A DNA stretch of 49,334 nucleotides from Nitrospirota bacterium (GCA_021791055.1 JAJYXI010000071.1:1-49334), one strand, 5' to 3'. Positions 34,478 to 44,148 are shown, counted from the stretch's first letter. Program-made: numbers and translations. The notes: generated by a model from the letters alone, not told the origin.

Positions 34478-36187
34478 ATGCCAAGTATAAACATCCTTCC
34501 ATTAAACCTCCGCAATAAGATTGCCGCAGGCGAGGTGGTTGAAAGGCCTGCATCTGTCGTAAAGGAGCTTATGGAAAACTCCATAGATGCGCGGTCTTCA
34601 CGGATTGAAATAGATATTTTAAAGGCAGGGAAAAGGCTTATCAAGGTTTCTGACAACGGCACCGGCATGGACAGGGAGGATGCGCTGCTTGCCTTTGAAA
34701 GATATGCCACAAGCAAGATTAAAGATGAAGACGACCTCTTTAATATAAGGACTATGGGCTTTCGTGGCGAGGCCATTGCATCCATCGCATCGGTCTCAAA
34801 GGTTCGGATGACTACATCCCTACAGAATGAAGTAGGGACATGCATAGAGATCATCGGAGGAGATGTAAAAGAGGTTAGGGATTGTCCGTCAATAGGCACA
34901 ACCATAGAGATAAAAGACCTTTTCTTCAATACACCTGCACGGCGTAAATTTCTTAAATCAGACAGCACAGAGAATTACCACATCATTGACGCAGTGACAA
35001 GGGAGGCAATAGCTCATTACCAGATAGGATTTGTTCTGAGGATGGATGGGGAGGATGCGATGAACCTTCCAACAGCCTCATCGCACAGGGAAAGGCTTGT
35101 GCAGATTTTCGGAAAGGATTTTGTTGGCGGGTTGCTGGAAGCTGAAGCGGAAGATGGTCAGATGAGCGTTAAAGCATTTCTTGGTAAAGCCACAAATCTA
35201 AGGAATAACAGAAACAATCAATTCCTGTTTATTAATAACAGGCCTGTCAAAGACCAGTCAGTAACCTATGCCGTTTATAAGGCTTATGAGGAATTGATAC
35301 CAAAAGACAAGCATCCTGTATTTTTTCTTTTTATGGGAACAAATCCAAGTAAGGTGGATTTCAATGTCCATCCCACAAAAAAGGAAGTGAGGTTTGAGGA
35401 TAAGAGCAGGGTATTTAACTTTGTGTATCAGGCAGCGAAAGAGGCACTCAGCAGTCAGCACTCAGCAGTCAGGAGTAATATAGAAATTGAGAAGATAAGA
35501 AGTTGGGAAGATAAGAAGACAGCAGGATTTGAGAATATTTCAACTTCTCAACTTCCCAGCTTCTCAGCTTCTCAAGATGTAATTTCTGAACGGCTGGACT
35601 CTTTTTATATCAGCGATATCCCTTTCCTCTACCTTGGCGATACCCTTGTTGCAATAACAGAAAATGAGGGTATCATGATAATTGATTATCATGCTGCGCA
35701 TGAGAGGATTAATTATGAGAGGCTTTTAAAGAGGATTGATACGATTTCTTATAAGCTGTTGTTCCCCCAGCAGGTTAAACCTCAGGTTAATGAATATAGG
35801 GTGCTGCTTGAAAATATACAACTTTTAAATGAACTCGGTATAGAGTTTGAAGATTTCGGTCATGGAACTATAATTGTACGGAGCCTGCCTGAATTTTTAA
35901 GAGATGCAGATTTGAATGCATTGATGAGCGATATGGCAGCAGCATTAATAAATCCCGCAAAACTCGAAAATGAAGATTTAGAGCCTCTGGATTCCGTTAA
36001 GAAAATGCTTGCTGCAAAGCTGGCATGCCATTCATCAATCAGAGGTAAGGAGATTCCTGATGGGATTAGGATTGCACAATTGCTGAAAGACCTTGATAAT
36101 GCAGACAATCCAAACACCTGTCCCCACGGCAGACCAACAAGGATTTTTATTTCGATGGATGAGTTAAGGAAGATGTTTAAGAAGTAA
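34478..36187 (+). CDS. mutL: DNA mismatch repair protein MutL (endonuclease type)
   Basis: 569 residues. The GHKL ATPase domain has [33 protein letters not shown] and [10 protein letters not shown]. The C-terminal dimerisation domain has [12 protein letters not shown] (the DQHA-type metal site), ACHSSIRG and CPHGRP, the set found in nicking-type MutL. The linker (residues about 320-370) is largely encoded by short-period repeat DNA (35446-35473 and 35488-35576), which changes its length without touching the domains. Confidence 0.95.
   Translation: MPSINILPLNLRNKIAAGEVVERPASVVKELMENSIDARSSRIEIDILKAGKRLIKVSDNGTGMDREDALLAFERYATSKIKDEDDLFNIRTMGFRGEAIASIASVSKVRMTTSLQNEVGTCIEIIGGDVKEVRDCPSIGTTIEIKDLFFNTPARRKFLKSDSTENYHIIDAVTREAIAHYQIGFVLRMDGEDAMNLPTASSHRERLVQIFGKDFVGGLLEAEAEDGQMSVKAFLGKATNLRNNRNNQFLFINNRPVKDQSVTYAVYKAYEELIPKDKHPVFFLFMGTNPSKVDFNVHPTKKEVRFEDKSRVFNFVYQAAKEALSSQHSAVRSNIEIEKIRSWEDKKTAGFENISTSQLPSFSASQDVISERLDSFYISDIPFLYLGDTLVAITENEGIMIIDYHAAHERINYERLLKRIDTISYKLLFPQQVKPQVNEYRVLLENIQLLNELGIEFEDFGHGTIIVRSLPEFLRDADLNALMSDMAAALINPAKLENEDLEPLDSVKKMLAAKLACHSSIRGKEIPDGIRIAQLLKDLDNADNPNTCPHGRPTRIFISMDELRKMFKK
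35446..35473 (+). repeat. Period-7 repeat in the mutL linker
   Basis: The words cagcagt, cagcact, cagcagt and cagg lie in frame and code for SSQHSAVR. Confidence 0.6.
35488..35576 (+). repeat. Period-8 inverted repeat in the mutL linker
   Basis: A left arm with gagaagataagaagttggg and a right arm of words caacttct, caacttcc, cagcttct and cagcttct are near-complementary. They would fold into a long hairpin in the mRNA while remaining in frame. Confidence 0.65.
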
Positions 36188-37433
36188 CCCTCTCAATATC
36201 AGCCCCGACATGCCTGAGTTTTTCGTCCATTTTTTCATAGCCCCTGTCGAGGTGATAGATTCTATGAATAACGGTCTCTCCTTCGGCGCATAATGCTGCT
36301 ACTACGAGCGATGCCGATGCCCTCAGGTCTGTAGCCATTACAGGAGCGCCTTTGAGCTTATTCACGCCTTTTATTGTGGCTGTACCGCCTTCTATGCTGA
36401 TGTCAGCTCCCATCCTTTTCAGTTCTGCCACATGCATAAACCTGTTTTCGAATACGGTCTCTTTAATAACGCTTGTCCCATTTGCAATTGTCATCATCGT
36501 CATGAACTGTGCCTGCATGTCTGTGGGGAATCCAGGATATGGTATTGTCTTTACATCCTTAGCAGTAAGTCTTTTAGGGCCTATTACCCTCAATCCCTTT
36601 TTTGTCTCTTTAAATACAACCCCTGTATCTTTTAATTTCATCACTACTGCATCAAGGTGCTCTGGCCTGCAGTCTTTGAGGGTTAAGTCACCGCCTGTAA
36701 TTCCTGCTATTGCCATAAATGTGCCTGTCTCTATTCTATCCGGTATTATTTCGTAATTTTTTATAGGCTTTAGCTCTTCTACGCCTTCTATTTCAATAAC
36801 ACTGTCGCCTGCGCCTCTTATCTTTGCGCCCATGGAGATAAGGCAATTAGCAAGGTCAACCACCTCCGGCTCTCTTGCTGCGTTTTCGAGGATGGTTGTG
36901 CCTTTTGCAAGCGCTGCAGCCATCATGAGGTTTTCTGTGCCTGTTACGGTAATGGTATCGAAATATATGGATGCGCCTTTTAAGCGGGTTGCCTTTGCAA
37001 TGACATATCCTGATTCAAGCTGTATCTTGGCGCCCATCTTCTCCAGACCCATGAGATGAAGGTTTATAGGCCTTGCACCTATTGCGCACCCTCCGGGAAG
37101 CGAGACCCTTGCCCTGCCGAATCTTGCCACAAGAGGGCATAGCACAAGGACAGATGCGCGCATGGTTTTTACCAGATCATACGGCGCCTCAAAGTTGTTA
37201 ATGGATGAACTGTCTATTGTTACAAGACCATCTTTGTGGTCGAATTTTGCTCCCATGTTAGACAGGAGTCTGCCCATCGTTTTTACATCCATTAGATTCG
37301 GAATATTGTAGATTGTGTTTTTTCCTGATGATAGGATGGATGCGGTCATAATAGGCAGGGCTGCATTCTTTGCTCCGCTTATCCGAACCTCGCCCTTGAG
37401 GGGCTTTCCGCCTTTGATAATTAGTTTGTCCAT
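36177..37433 (-). CDS. murA: UDP-N-acetylglucosamine 1-carboxyvinyltransferase
   Basis: 418 residues from the ATG at 37433 ([20 protein letters not shown]). The longer frame adds 17 atypical residues and is rejected. The catalytic Cys is in [11 protein letters not shown], and [10 protein letters not shown] and the late DLRASASLV segment are typical. It catalyses the first committed step of peptidoglycan synthesis, PEP addition to UDP-GlcNAc. It overlaps mutL by 11 nt tail to tail and is divergent from rsh. TATATT lies 4 nt before its ATG without a Shine-Dalgarno. Confidence 0.95.
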   Translation of the reverse strand: MDKLIIKGGKPLKGEVRISGAKNAALPIMTASILSSGKNTIYNIPNLMDVKTMGRLLSNMGAKFDHKDGLVTIDSSSINNFEAPYDLVKTMRASVLVLCPLVARFGRARVSLPGGCAIGARPINLHLMGLEKMGAKIQLESGYVIAKATRLKGASIYFDTITVTGTENLMMAAALAKGTTILENAAREPEVVDLANCLISMGAKIRGAGDSVIEIEGVEELKPIKNYEIIPDRIETGTFMAIAGITGGDLTLKDCRPEHLDAVVMKLKDTGVVFKETKKGLRVIGPKRLTAKDVKTIPYPGFPTDMQAQFMTMMTIANGTSVIKETVFENRFMHVAELKRMGADISIEGGTATIKGVNKLKGAPVMATDLRASASLVVAALCAEGETVIHRIYHLDRGYEKMDEKLRHVGADIERVTS

Positions 37434-37437
37434 GGCA

Positions 37438-37443
37438 AATATA
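37438..37443 (-). promoter_or_regulatory. -10 element placed for a leaderless murA transcript
   Basis: TATATT ends 4 nt before the murA ATG. It lies in the same 41-bp gap as the oppositely directed -10 of rsh. Confidence 0.4.
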
Positions 37444-37463
37444 TTAACATATCTCAAAAGAGT

Positions 37464-37469
37464 TATAAT
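37464..37469 (+). promoter_or_regulatory. -10 element placed for a leaderless rsh transcript
   Basis: A perfect TATAAT ends 5 nt before the rsh ATG. No Shine-Dalgarno and no strong -35 are visible. Confidence 0.5.
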
Positions 37470-37474
37470 AAAAC

Positions 37475-39595
37475 ATGAAGACAATTAATAAACTCATAGA
37501 AAAAGTCCTCTCCTATAACCCAAAAGCTGATGTAGATCAGATAAAGAAGGCATACATCTTTTCGAGAGAAGCGCACTGCAGCCAGAAACGGGTTGAGGGC
37601 TCTCCATATATACACCATCCCTTGGCTGTGGCAGATGTGCTTGCTGATATGAAGCTCGACACAGCTACTATTGCCGCAGGACTCCTTCACGATACTGTGG
37701 AGGACACAGGCACATCAACGGATGATATAAAGGAAATGTTCGGAAGCGAAATCGCCTTTCTTGTGGATGCCCTCACAAAGCTGAGCAGGGTTGAATTTAA
37801 AACAAGGGAAGAGGCGCAGGCAGAGAATTTCAGGAAGATGCTCCTCGCAATGTCAAAGGATGTAAGGGTTATTCTGATCAAATTTGCGGACAGGCTTCAT
37901 AATATGAGGACTATCAAGCATCTCTCTGAAGAAAAGCGCAGGAGGATTGCGTCAGAGACCCTCGATATTTACGCCCCTCTCGCCAATAGGCTTGGAATAG
38001 GATGGTTAAGGATAGAGTTTGAAGACCTGAGCTTTAAGGCTGTGATGCCCGACCTCTTCGGTGATCTTCAGAAGAAGGTTGCCAAGCGCAAAGAAGAACA
38101 ATATAAATATATCGATGAGGTTAAGAATATAATCTCAGAAAAGCTCTCTGCAGCAGGAATTCCTGCAAAGGTCAAGGGAAGGATAAAGCATTACTACGGC
38201 ATCTATCAGAAGATGGTCCAGCAGAAGATACCATTCGAGCAGGTAAATGATGTCATTGGCTTGAGGATAATGACAGACACTGTGAGCCATTGTTATGACA
38301 TACTCGGAATTATACATTCATTATGGCCTCTTGTGCCCGGAAGGTTTAAGGATTTTATAAGCCTTCCGAAATCCAATATGTATCAGTCCCTTCATACTAC
38401 TGTAGTCGGTCCCGGAGGAGACAGGGTGGAATTTCAGATAAGGACGGAAGACATGAATGAGATTGCAGAGGAGGGCATTGCTGCGCATTGGAGATACAAA
38501 GAGAGGGATGGCATTGATAAAAAGAATTCACGGTTCATAGCATGGCTGAGGGAGCTTGTTAAGGAGATCTCTGATGCAACGGAATTCCTTGAGGCTGTCA
38601 AGGGAGAGGTGGTTCCTGAGACTGTGTATGTTTTCACTCCGAATGGAGATATAAAAGAGCTTCCCGCAGGTTCTACGCCTGTTGATTTTGCTTACAGCAT
38701 TCATACGCAGGTTGGCCATAAATGTGTAGGCGCAAAGGCAAACGGAAGGATAGTCCCTCTGAGATATAAGCTAAACAGCGGAGATGCTGTGGAGATTATA
38801 ACCTCACCTTCTCACATTCCGAGCAGGGACTGGCTTAAATTTGTTGTAACACAGAGGGCAAAGAGCAGGATAAAACAATGGATAAAGACAGAGGAGAGGA
38901 AGCAGAGCATAGAGCTTGGCACAAAGCTGGTAGAGGAGGAGATCAGGAGACACGGTCTTTCACTTTCGATTCTAAAAACAGAGAAAGTAGATGAGGTCTT
39001 GAAATATTTCAGTCATTCGTTTCTCGAAGACCTCTATGTCTCGATAGGCTACGGGAAGATATCAGCCCATCAGGTGGTTAACAGACTTGCACCAGAGAAG
39101 ACAGAAAAAACCGAAGAGATGGAGCTGCCCAAGCTAACAAAAACACCAAAGGAGAAGGGCGGCGTTATTACTATCAAAGGGATCGATAATGTGCTTTACC
39201 ATGTCGCAAAATGCTGCTTCCCTGTGCCCGGCGACCAGATTGTCGGGTTCATAACAAAAGGCAAAGGCGTTACAATTCACAGAAAGGAATGCAGCAACCT
39301 CGAAAGGCTTGCTGTGGATATAGAGAGGCTGATCGATGTGGAGTGGAGCCGCGATACCGATATTACATCTCCAACAAGGCTATATATCGAGAGTATTGAT
39401 AAGCCCGGAATGCTTGCCAATCTTAGCTCTCTCATATCATCTGCAGATGTGAACATAAGTTCGCTGAAGGCGAACTCCACACATGATAAGAGGGCATTGT
39501 TTGAGCTTACCCTTGAAATCAGGAACAGAAGCCAGCTCATCAATCTTGTGAACAAGATATCACAAATGGACGGAATCCTGAATGTAAGGCGATAA
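37475..39595 (+). CDS. rsh: Bifunctional (p)ppGpp synthetase/hydrolase (RelA/SpoT family)
   Basis: 706 residues. The HD hydrolase domain keeps its metal ligands ([29 protein letters not shown]), so hydrolysis is expected. The synthetase domain has [23 protein letters not shown] and [25 protein letters not shown] domain ([24 protein letters not shown]) and a C-terminal ACT domain ([20 protein letters not shown]) follow. It sets the alarmone level during stringent response. The hup gene lies 102 bp downstream with its own promoter. Confidence 0.95.
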   Translation: MKTINKLIEKVLSYNPKADVDQIKKAYIFSREAHCSQKRVEGSPYIHHPLAVADVLADMKLDTATIAAGLLHDTVEDTGTSTDDIKEMFGSEIAFLVDALTKLSRVEFKTREEAQAENFRKMLLAMSKDVRVILIKFADRLHNMRTIKHLSEEKRRRIASETLDIYAPLANRLGIGWLRIEFEDLSFKAVMPDLFGDLQKKVAKRKEEQYKYIDEVKNIISEKLSAAGIPAKVKGRIKHYYGIYQKMVQQKIPFEQVNDVIGLRIMTDTVSHCYDILGIIHSLWPLVPGRFKDFISLPKSNMYQSLHTTVVGPGGDRVEFQIRTEDMNEIAEEGIAAHWRYKERDGIDKKNSRFIAWLRELVKEISDATEFLEAVKGEVVPETVYVFTPNGDIKELPAGSTPVDFAYSIHTQVGHKCVGAKANGRIVPLRYKLNSGDAVEIITSPSHIPSRDWLKFVVTQRAKSRIKQWIKTEERKQSIELGTKLVEEEIRRHGLSLSILKTEKVDEVLKYFSHSFLEDLYVSIGYGKISAHQVVNRLAPEKTEKTEEMELPKLTKTPKEKGGVITIKGIDNVLYHVAKCCFPVPGDQIVGFITKGKGVTIHRKECSNLERLAVDIERLIDVEWSRDTDITSPTRLYIESIDKPGMLANLSSLISSADVNISSLKANSTHDKRALFELTLEIRNRSQLINLVNKISQMDGILNVRR

Positions 39596-39620
39596 AATAG
39601 CGACTGCCTTAACTTTTCTC

Positions 39621-39649
39621 TTGACAAATGCCGTTTTTCTTGGTAATGT
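39621..39649 (+). promoter_or_regulatory. Promoter of the HU gene
   Basis: TTGACA (39621-39626) and TAATGT (39644-39649) are separated by 17 bp. A purine-rich ribosome site (AAAGGGGGG) precedes the gene. Confidence 0.6.
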
Positions 39650-39697
39650 TTATACCAAACCGTTGATATTCAATAATTCCACGAAAGAAAGGGGGGA

Positions 39698-39979
39698 ATG
39701 AAAAATATGACAAAGGCAGAACTTATTGATAAGATTGCATCCAGCGCTAGCCTTACGAAGACCGATGCAGGAAAGGCGCTTGACGCAACTCTCGATTCAG
39801 TAAAGGCAGTTCTTAAGAAAGGGCAGAAGGTTACACTCGTCGGCTTTGGAACATTCTCAGTATCCAAGAGAAAGGCAAGAAAAGGCCGCAATCCAAGAAC
39901 AGGCGCAGAGATCAAGATTCCTGCAACAAAGGTTCCAAAGTTCACCGCAGGAAAGACACTGAAAGATGCAGTAAAATAG
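39698..39979 (+). CDS. hup: HU-family DNA-binding protein
   Basis: 93 residues. The N-terminal helical dimer region ([14 protein letters not shown]) is followed by [22 protein letters not shown], the DNA-binding arm signature of HU/IHF, and [13 protein letters not shown]. It bends and compacts DNA. It has its own promoter and a strong terminator. Four extra residues (MKN and M) depend on which ATG is used; the first lies closer to the ribosome site. Confidence 0.95.
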   Translation: MKNMTKAELIDKIASSASLTKTDAGKALDATLDSVKAVLKKGQKVTLVGFGTFSVSKRKARKGRNPRTGAEIKIPATKVPKFTAGKTLKDAVK

Positions 39980-39996
39980 GTTGATTGTTTTTTTAT

Positions 39997-40031
39997 ATAA
40001 GGGGTGGCTGTTTCAGCCACCCCTTATTTTT
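39997..40031 (+). terminator. Rho-independent terminator after hup
   Basis: A perfect 14-bp stem (ATAAGGGGTGGCTG with its complement at 40014-40027), a 3-nt loop and a T-run at 40027-40031. It is the clearest terminator in the window. Confidence 0.92.
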
Positions 40032-40073
40032 GCTGAAATCAGCCTGCTTAGAAGGGAGGCATAAATAACAGCA

Positions 40074-40961
40074 ATGAAAAGTACTTTTAAAACAGAGAAG
40101 ATACTTGCTGCAATAGATCTCGGTTTAGACACAGAAAAGATACTTGCCTATGCATTCTGGATGTCTAAAACAGCAGGGAATGGTGCTGCCGAGATAGATA
40201 TGCTGTATGTAATTGACTATGCCCTTACTCCTCCTGCATATATGGTTCCGTACATAGAAAAAGAGAAGAAGGCCGACGAGGAGGAGCTTTGCAAATGGAC
40301 AGAAAGACTGAAAGGTCTCGGCATAAAGGCAGGACATGCTATTGCAGTTGGAAGGCTTGTTGAGGCATTTAATACGGCGATAAAGGATATGCGGGAGGAC
40401 ATCCTTGTTCTTGGGCATAAATCCCATATTGTAAGGCCGAGCAGTTCTGAAAGGCTGATAAAATCTCTCGATATACCAATGCTGGTTGTCAGGGGGCAGA
40501 AGTCAGAGAGGGCATTGATAGGCAATGTAAGCATAGAAAAGATTCTATGTCCTGTTGATTTCTCCGAGCCTTCAAAAAAGGCGCTTGAATTTGCAAAATC
40601 ATTGTCTGAGAAGACTTCGGCAGGTTTGGTCGTATCCCATGTAGTTTCGAGCGTTAAAATGGAAAAGGGTTTTGAGAAATTGAAGGGCATGTCAGAAAAA
40701 GATAAAAGCGACTATAAAAACGGGCTGATAAAAGACGCAGAAGAAAAAATGTGCTCTTTCCTTAATATCTGCGGCGGAGCAGAAAGTGTTGTCAGGATAG
40801 GGATTCCCTATACGACCATCAATGAGATAGCAACGGAAAAGGAAGCGGATTTAATAGTTATGGGAGCGAGGGGATTGTCTTACACTAAAGGGGTAATACT
40901 TGGAAGCGTTTCAGAATCCATCATAAAGTCATCTCCCTGCCCTGTTATGATAGTTAGATAA
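40074..40961 (+). CDS. Tandem universal stress protein (UspA family)
   Basis: 295 residues containing two Usp domains, about 8-145 and 155-295. The second has the ATP-binding pattern GARGLSYTKGVILGSVS (G-2x-G-9x-G-S). The first is degenerate in its motif (LGHKSHIVRPSSSERLI). Such proteins respond to starvation and oxidative stress, but no partner is certain. GGGAGG precedes the ATG. The exchanger gene begins 4 bp after its stop and probably shares the transcript. Confidence 0.88.
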   Translation: MKSTFKTEKILAAIDLGLDTEKILAYAFWMSKTAGNGAAEIDMLYVIDYALTPPAYMVPYIEKEKKADEEELCKWTERLKGLGIKAGHAIAVGRLVEAFNTAIKDMREDILVLGHKSHIVRPSSSERLIKSLDIPMLVVRGQKSERALIGNVSIEKILCPVDFSEPSKKALEFAKSLSEKTSAGLVVSHVVSSVKMEKGFEKLKGMSEKDKSDYKNGLIKDAEEKMCSFLNICGGAESVVRIGIPYTTINEIATEKEADLIVMGARGLSYTKGVILGSVSESIIKSSPCPVMIVR

Positions 40962-40965
40962 AGAT

Positions 40966-41988
40966 ATGGAGATAGTATTTCTTGTCCTCAGCCTGCTGAT
41001 GATACTGCTTAGTGCTGAGTTCTTTACAAATGGTGTCGAATCTCTTGGCAAAAGGCTTTCTCTGTCACAGGCAGTTGTCGGAAGCATTCTTGCTGCTGTC
41101 GGAACCGCCCTGCCTGAGACAATACTTCCTTTTGTCGCCATTCTTATACACGGCGGCGATGCTGCAAAAAATATAGGCGTAGGCGCTATTTTAGGCGCGC
41201 CATTTATGCTTACCACGCTTGCATTCTTTCTTGTGGGCGTTTCTGTAGTCGTCAGTTTTTTAATGAAAAAGAGAAGGTTTGAATTGACTGTTGAAGTGCA
41301 CTCGATGAAGCGGGATCTCATGTTTTTTGTCGTCATGTATTCATCGGCAATTTTCTTCCCACTGCTTGTACCAAAATCGCATATGTTTATTGCAGCATCC
41401 CTTGCAGTCGGATATTTGATATATGCATATATCACATTTAAGGGTGAAAGCGCTGATATAATGCATGCAGAGGAATTGTATTTCAGGAGATTCGTTGCTG
41501 GCGGTTTGAGGCTTACAGGAAAGCTCCCTTCAGCCGAGTCTGCGGCCAGTCTGCCCCTTATAGCATTTCAGGTTTTAGCAGCCCTTGCCATAATGGTCGG
41601 CGGTGCACATGTCTTTGTCGGAAATCTCGAGAAGATATCAACGGCGTGGGGCATGAACCCTCTGCTCTTTGCCCTGCTGATTGCTCCTGTTGCAACAGAG
41701 CTTCCTGAAAAGTTTAACAGCGTTACATGGACGCTGAAGGGGAGGGATACACTCGCCATGGGCAATATTACGGGTGCAATGGTATTTCAATCCACATTCC
41801 CGGTATCCATAGGATTGTTGTTTACGGACTGGGACATTTCAGGCTTTGCCCTATTTTCTGCGATCCTGGCATTGGCTTCGGCTGTAATTGTAATAGCAGA
41901 TATCCATATCAGAAAAAGGATATCCCCTGTTACGATACTAATAGGCGGTGCATTCTATCTGATCTATGCCGTGGTTGTCATATTCTAA
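40966..41988 (+). CDS. Sodium/calcium exchanger family membrane protein (CaCA)
   Basis: 340 residues with about ten hydrophobic helices. The two alpha repeats of the family are visible: GSILAAVGTALPETILPF and, later, APVATELPEKFNSVTWTLKG with GNITGAMVFQSTFPV. They place acidic residues in the ion path. It should exchange Ca2+ or another cation for Na+ or H+ across the inner membrane. No Shine-Dalgarno is seen; translation is probably coupled to the Usp gene. Confidence 0.88.
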   Translation: MEIVFLVLSLLMILLSAEFFTNGVESLGKRLSLSQAVVGSILAAVGTALPETILPFVAILIHGGDAAKNIGVGAILGAPFMLTTLAFFLVGVSVVVSFLMKKRRFELTVEVHSMKRDLMFFVVMYSSAIFFPLLVPKSHMFIAASLAVGYLIYAYITFKGESADIMHAEELYFRRFVAGGLRLTGKLPSAESAASLPLIAFQVLAALAIMVGGAHVFVGNLEKISTAWGMNPLLFALLIAPVATELPEKFNSVTWTLKGRDTLAMGNITGAMVFQSTFPVSIGLLFTDWDISGFALFSAILALASAVIVIADIHIRKRISPVTILIGGAFYLIYAVVVIF

Positions 41989-42021
41989 AGTCACCTTTTT
42001 CTCCCTACACTTCCCGCAACT

Positions 42022-42132
42022 TTATTGAATATTCTTTTTCTTTTCTTCAAATTCTTCTTTGGTTATCTCACCTCTTGCATATCTCTTCTTAAGAATATTA
42101 TCCAGTCGATCTTCTGATTTTACCTCTTTAAG
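42022..42132 (-). pseudogene. SHOCT-domain remnant
   Basis: The minus-strand frame codes DRLDNILKKRYARGEITKEE and then FEEKKKNIQ before its stop, a complete SHOCT domain, normally found at the C-terminus of small membrane proteins. The frame is open only from just after a TGA and has no usable start codon. It overlaps the 3' end of the DsrC-like gene in another frame. It is probably a leftover from a deletion, or a fusion separated by a frameshift. Confidence 0.55.
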
Positions 42133-42472
42133 TCACTCCGCCTTCACCTCTAATCTCTGCTATAATATGCTCGTCCGGTTTCGGAAGACCTGCTATCTTC
42201 CATGCCTTTATGGGATCTAAAAAATTTTCACTAAAGCACTCTTTTGACTGATGTACATTTCTGCAAACAGCTCGTAGAATTGGGAATGCATGATATGTTT
42301 TGTAATATTCCCTCATGAATTTAATTATGTCTATCCTTGCCTTTGTGAGTTCATCCACTTCTTCTTTTTCAGACAGGGCACATGCTACATTCTCATTCCA
42401 ATCATCCATGTTCACAAGATAACCCTCATCGTCAATGTTTACAGAGACTCCGCCATATTCAATTACAGGCAT
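42128..42472 (-). CDS. DsrC/TusE-family protein lacking the C-terminal cysteine
   Basis: 114 residues. The fold signature is present: DDEGYLVNMDDWNENVA, FMREYYKTYHAFPILRAV and the KAWKIAGLPKP motif before the C-terminal arm. In true DsrC the arm ends with a redox Cys one residue from the C-terminus. Here the protein continues as DEHIIAEIRGEGGVT with no Cys; the only cysteines are internal (ACALS, AVCRNV, KECF). A sulfur-carrier role is therefore doubtful, and a regulatory role is possible. AGGAGG precedes the ATG. Confidence 0.78.
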   Translation of the reverse strand: MPVIEYGGVSVNIDDEGYLVNMDDWNENVACALSEKEEVDELTKARIDIIKFMREYYKTYHAFPILRAVCRNVHQSKECFSENFLDPIKAWKIAGLPKPDEHIIAEIRGEGGVT

Positions 42473-42489
42473 ATTATACCTCCTGAATT

Positions 42490-42744
42490 TTATTTCCTCT
42501 CCTCAAAGGTTTTAATAAACTCCCAGATGTGAACACCAAGATAAACACACTTGATATTATTCATGCAATCATCGGCATCCTTCTTTTCAAGATGGGTTGT
42601 TAGTTCTTGACCCTCCTTTTCAAATTTCACGATATAGGCATTTTTTTCTTCATCAAATGTTAGACCTACAGAGATGCCGTGCTGGCTTATCTCCGGATAC
42701 ATCTCCATAATCTTTTCTTTTAGAGCTACGATTGTATATCCCAT
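42490..42744 (-). CDS. Hypothetical protein (84 aa)
   Basis: The protein starts MGYTIVALKEKIMEMYPEI and contains no signal peptide or membrane helix. It has GLTFDEEKNAYIVKFEKEG, suggesting a small alpha/beta fold. AGGAGG lies 6 nt before the ATG. It lies between the superoxide dismutase and DsrC-like genes on the same strand with short gaps, so it is probably co-transcribed with them. I do not recognise the family. Confidence 0.65.
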   Translation of the reverse strand: MGYTIVALKEKIMEMYPEISQHGISVGLTFDEEKNAYIVKFEKEGQELTTHLEKKDADDCMNNIKCVYLGVHIWEFIKTFEERK

Positions 42745-42753
42745 AAAAACCTC

Positions 42754-43332
42754 CTATCCGAGTCTTGATTCTGCTGTGTTCCAGTCTATATTTTTGAAAA
42801 ACGCTTCTATGTAATCTGCCCTTTTTAGTCCGTAGTCGATCATAAAGGCATGCTCGAATACATCCATTATCAGTATTGGATTGCAGCCTGCAGGATGTGA
42901 CACGTCATGCTCATTTATCCAGAAATTCATGAGTCTTCCATTAGTAATATCCTGATAAAGCACAGCCCAGCCGATGCCTCTCATTGTCCCCACACCTTTA
43001 AAATCTTTTTCCCATGCCTCATAACTGCCGAAATCCTCTGCCATCTTCTTTGCAAGCTTTCCGTCCTTATTAATCCCATCTTTTCCGCCGAGGTTTTCAA
43101 AGTAATACTCGTGGAGCCTCATGCCGTTGAACTCCCATCCCAATCTCCTCTTCAATTCAGCAAATTCCGGCGTCCCTGTCTTTCCGTCCTTTAACATCTG
43201 TTCCAATGCCTCTAACACCTTATTCGTGTTTGTTACATAGCCTTGATAAAGGGTGAAATGGTTTTTTAATAATGTCTCACTGAATCCTTCCATGCCGATG
43301 AGTTTTGCATAATCCTTTGCTGTGTATGCCAT
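42754..43332 (-). CDS. Iron/manganese superoxide dismutase
   Basis: 192 residues from the ATG at 43332 (MAYTAKDYAKLIG), preceded by AAGGAGG; the upstream ATG is rejected. The metal ligands are His in KNHFTLYQGY, His in RLHEYYFENLGG, and Asp and His in MDVFEHAFMIDYG. There is no signal peptide, so it is cytoplasmic. It converts superoxide to oxygen and peroxide, which the catalase gene further along the strand would remove. Metal preference cannot be set from sequence alone. Confidence 0.92.
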   Translation of the reverse strand: MAYTAKDYAKLIGMEGFSETLLKNHFTLYQGYVTNTNKVLEALEQMLKDGKTGTPEFAELKRRLGWEFNGMRLHEYYFENLGGKDGINKDGKLAKKMAEDFGSYEAWEKDFKGVGTMRGIGWAVLYQDITNGRLMNFWINEHDVSHPAGCNPILIMDVFEHAFMIDYGLKRADYIEAFFKNIDWNTAESRLG

Positions 43333-43348
43333 CTTCTTTTCCTCCTTT

Positions 43349-43978
43349 TTAATATTTTTCAAATTTCACAAATTCATCGATACTTCTCCTGAATGCCCTC
43401 GGAAGCAGTGTTATTCCCTGTCTTAAATAACCGACTGCTATGAGCAGGGGTATTATCTTGTCTTCCGGGATGTTGAATTCCTTTTTCACGCACTCCTCAT
43501 CAAACCCATCCATTGGGTGAGTTTCGAGTCCGAGTCCCTTTGCAGCAATCATAAGATTCATTGCAAACAGGGATGTGTTTTTTACTGCAAATATTTTTCT
43601 TTTCAAACTGTCTGCCGGGCCGTATAGGTTGTTTGCCATTCCTTCGTATGTCTCTCTCATCTCCGGCTTCATGTATCCAAGCTCCTGCCAGCTATCGAGC
43701 ATCCTGTCTATGTTTTCTTCCATTGCTCCGGGATCGGCAACCATAATCAGTACTGCGGATGCCTCCTCAACCTTCGGCTGATTAAAGGCGCACTGCCTTA
43801 ACACCTTCTTCCTTTCAGGGTCTTTTACCACTACCACCTTCCATGGCTGGAGGTTGAAGGACGAAGGTGCAAGGTTTGCTGTCTCAATCAGTTCTTTAAG
43901 TTTGCCGTCAGGGATTTCCTTGCCTGTCTCGAAGAAATTTATAGAACGCCTCTCTTTGATGGCCTGAATGACATCCAT
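43349..43978 (-). CDS. Nitroreductase-family flavoprotein
   Basis: 209 residues. The FMN-binding opening AIKERRSINFF is followed by LAPSSFNLQPWKVVVV, and the C-terminal region has GLETHPMDGF and LLIAVGY. It reduces quinones or nitro-aromatics with NAD(P)H; the substrate is unknown. GGAGG lies 6 nt before the ATG. It is immediately upstream of the superoxide dismutase gene (16-bp gap), suggesting joint redox control. Confidence 0.88.
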   Translation of the reverse strand: MDVIQAIKERRSINFFETGKEIPDGKLKELIETANLAPSSFNLQPWKVVVVKDPERKKVLRQCAFNQPKVEEASAVLIMVADPGAMEENIDRMLDSWQELGYMKPEMRETYEGMANNLYGPADSLKRKIFAVKNTSLFAMNLMIAAKGLGLETHPMDGFDEECVKKEFNIPEDKIIPLLIAVGYLRQGITLLPRAFRRSIDEFVKFEKY

Positions 43979-44109
43979 TGTTAGCCTCCAAATAAAAAGA
44001 ATTATAAATTAATTTTATCACTACAATGCGGAAAGTCAAACGGTTTTCACAAATATAAAAAATATTTCAAAATGAAGAAAGGCCAGATTTTCCAAATTTG
44101 TCTAATTTA

Positions 44110-44133
44110 GGTGCCGGCGTACTCACCGGCACC
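44110..44133 (-). terminator. Hairpin after katA
   Basis: GGTGCCGG and CCGGCACC form a perfect 8-bp stem with an 8-nt loop, 16 bp beyond the katA stop. The T-run is weak (TAAATTAG), so termination is only likely. The rest of the 170-bp gap to the nitroreductase gene holds A/T-rich sequence with no gene. Confidence 0.45.
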
Positions 44134-44148
44134 AGTTTATTGTTTTGT

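Noticed and set aside
246-35576. CRISPR array explanation for the short repeats
   Set aside because: Units are 7-8 bp without unique spacers, degenerate and partly coding, and no cas genes are present.
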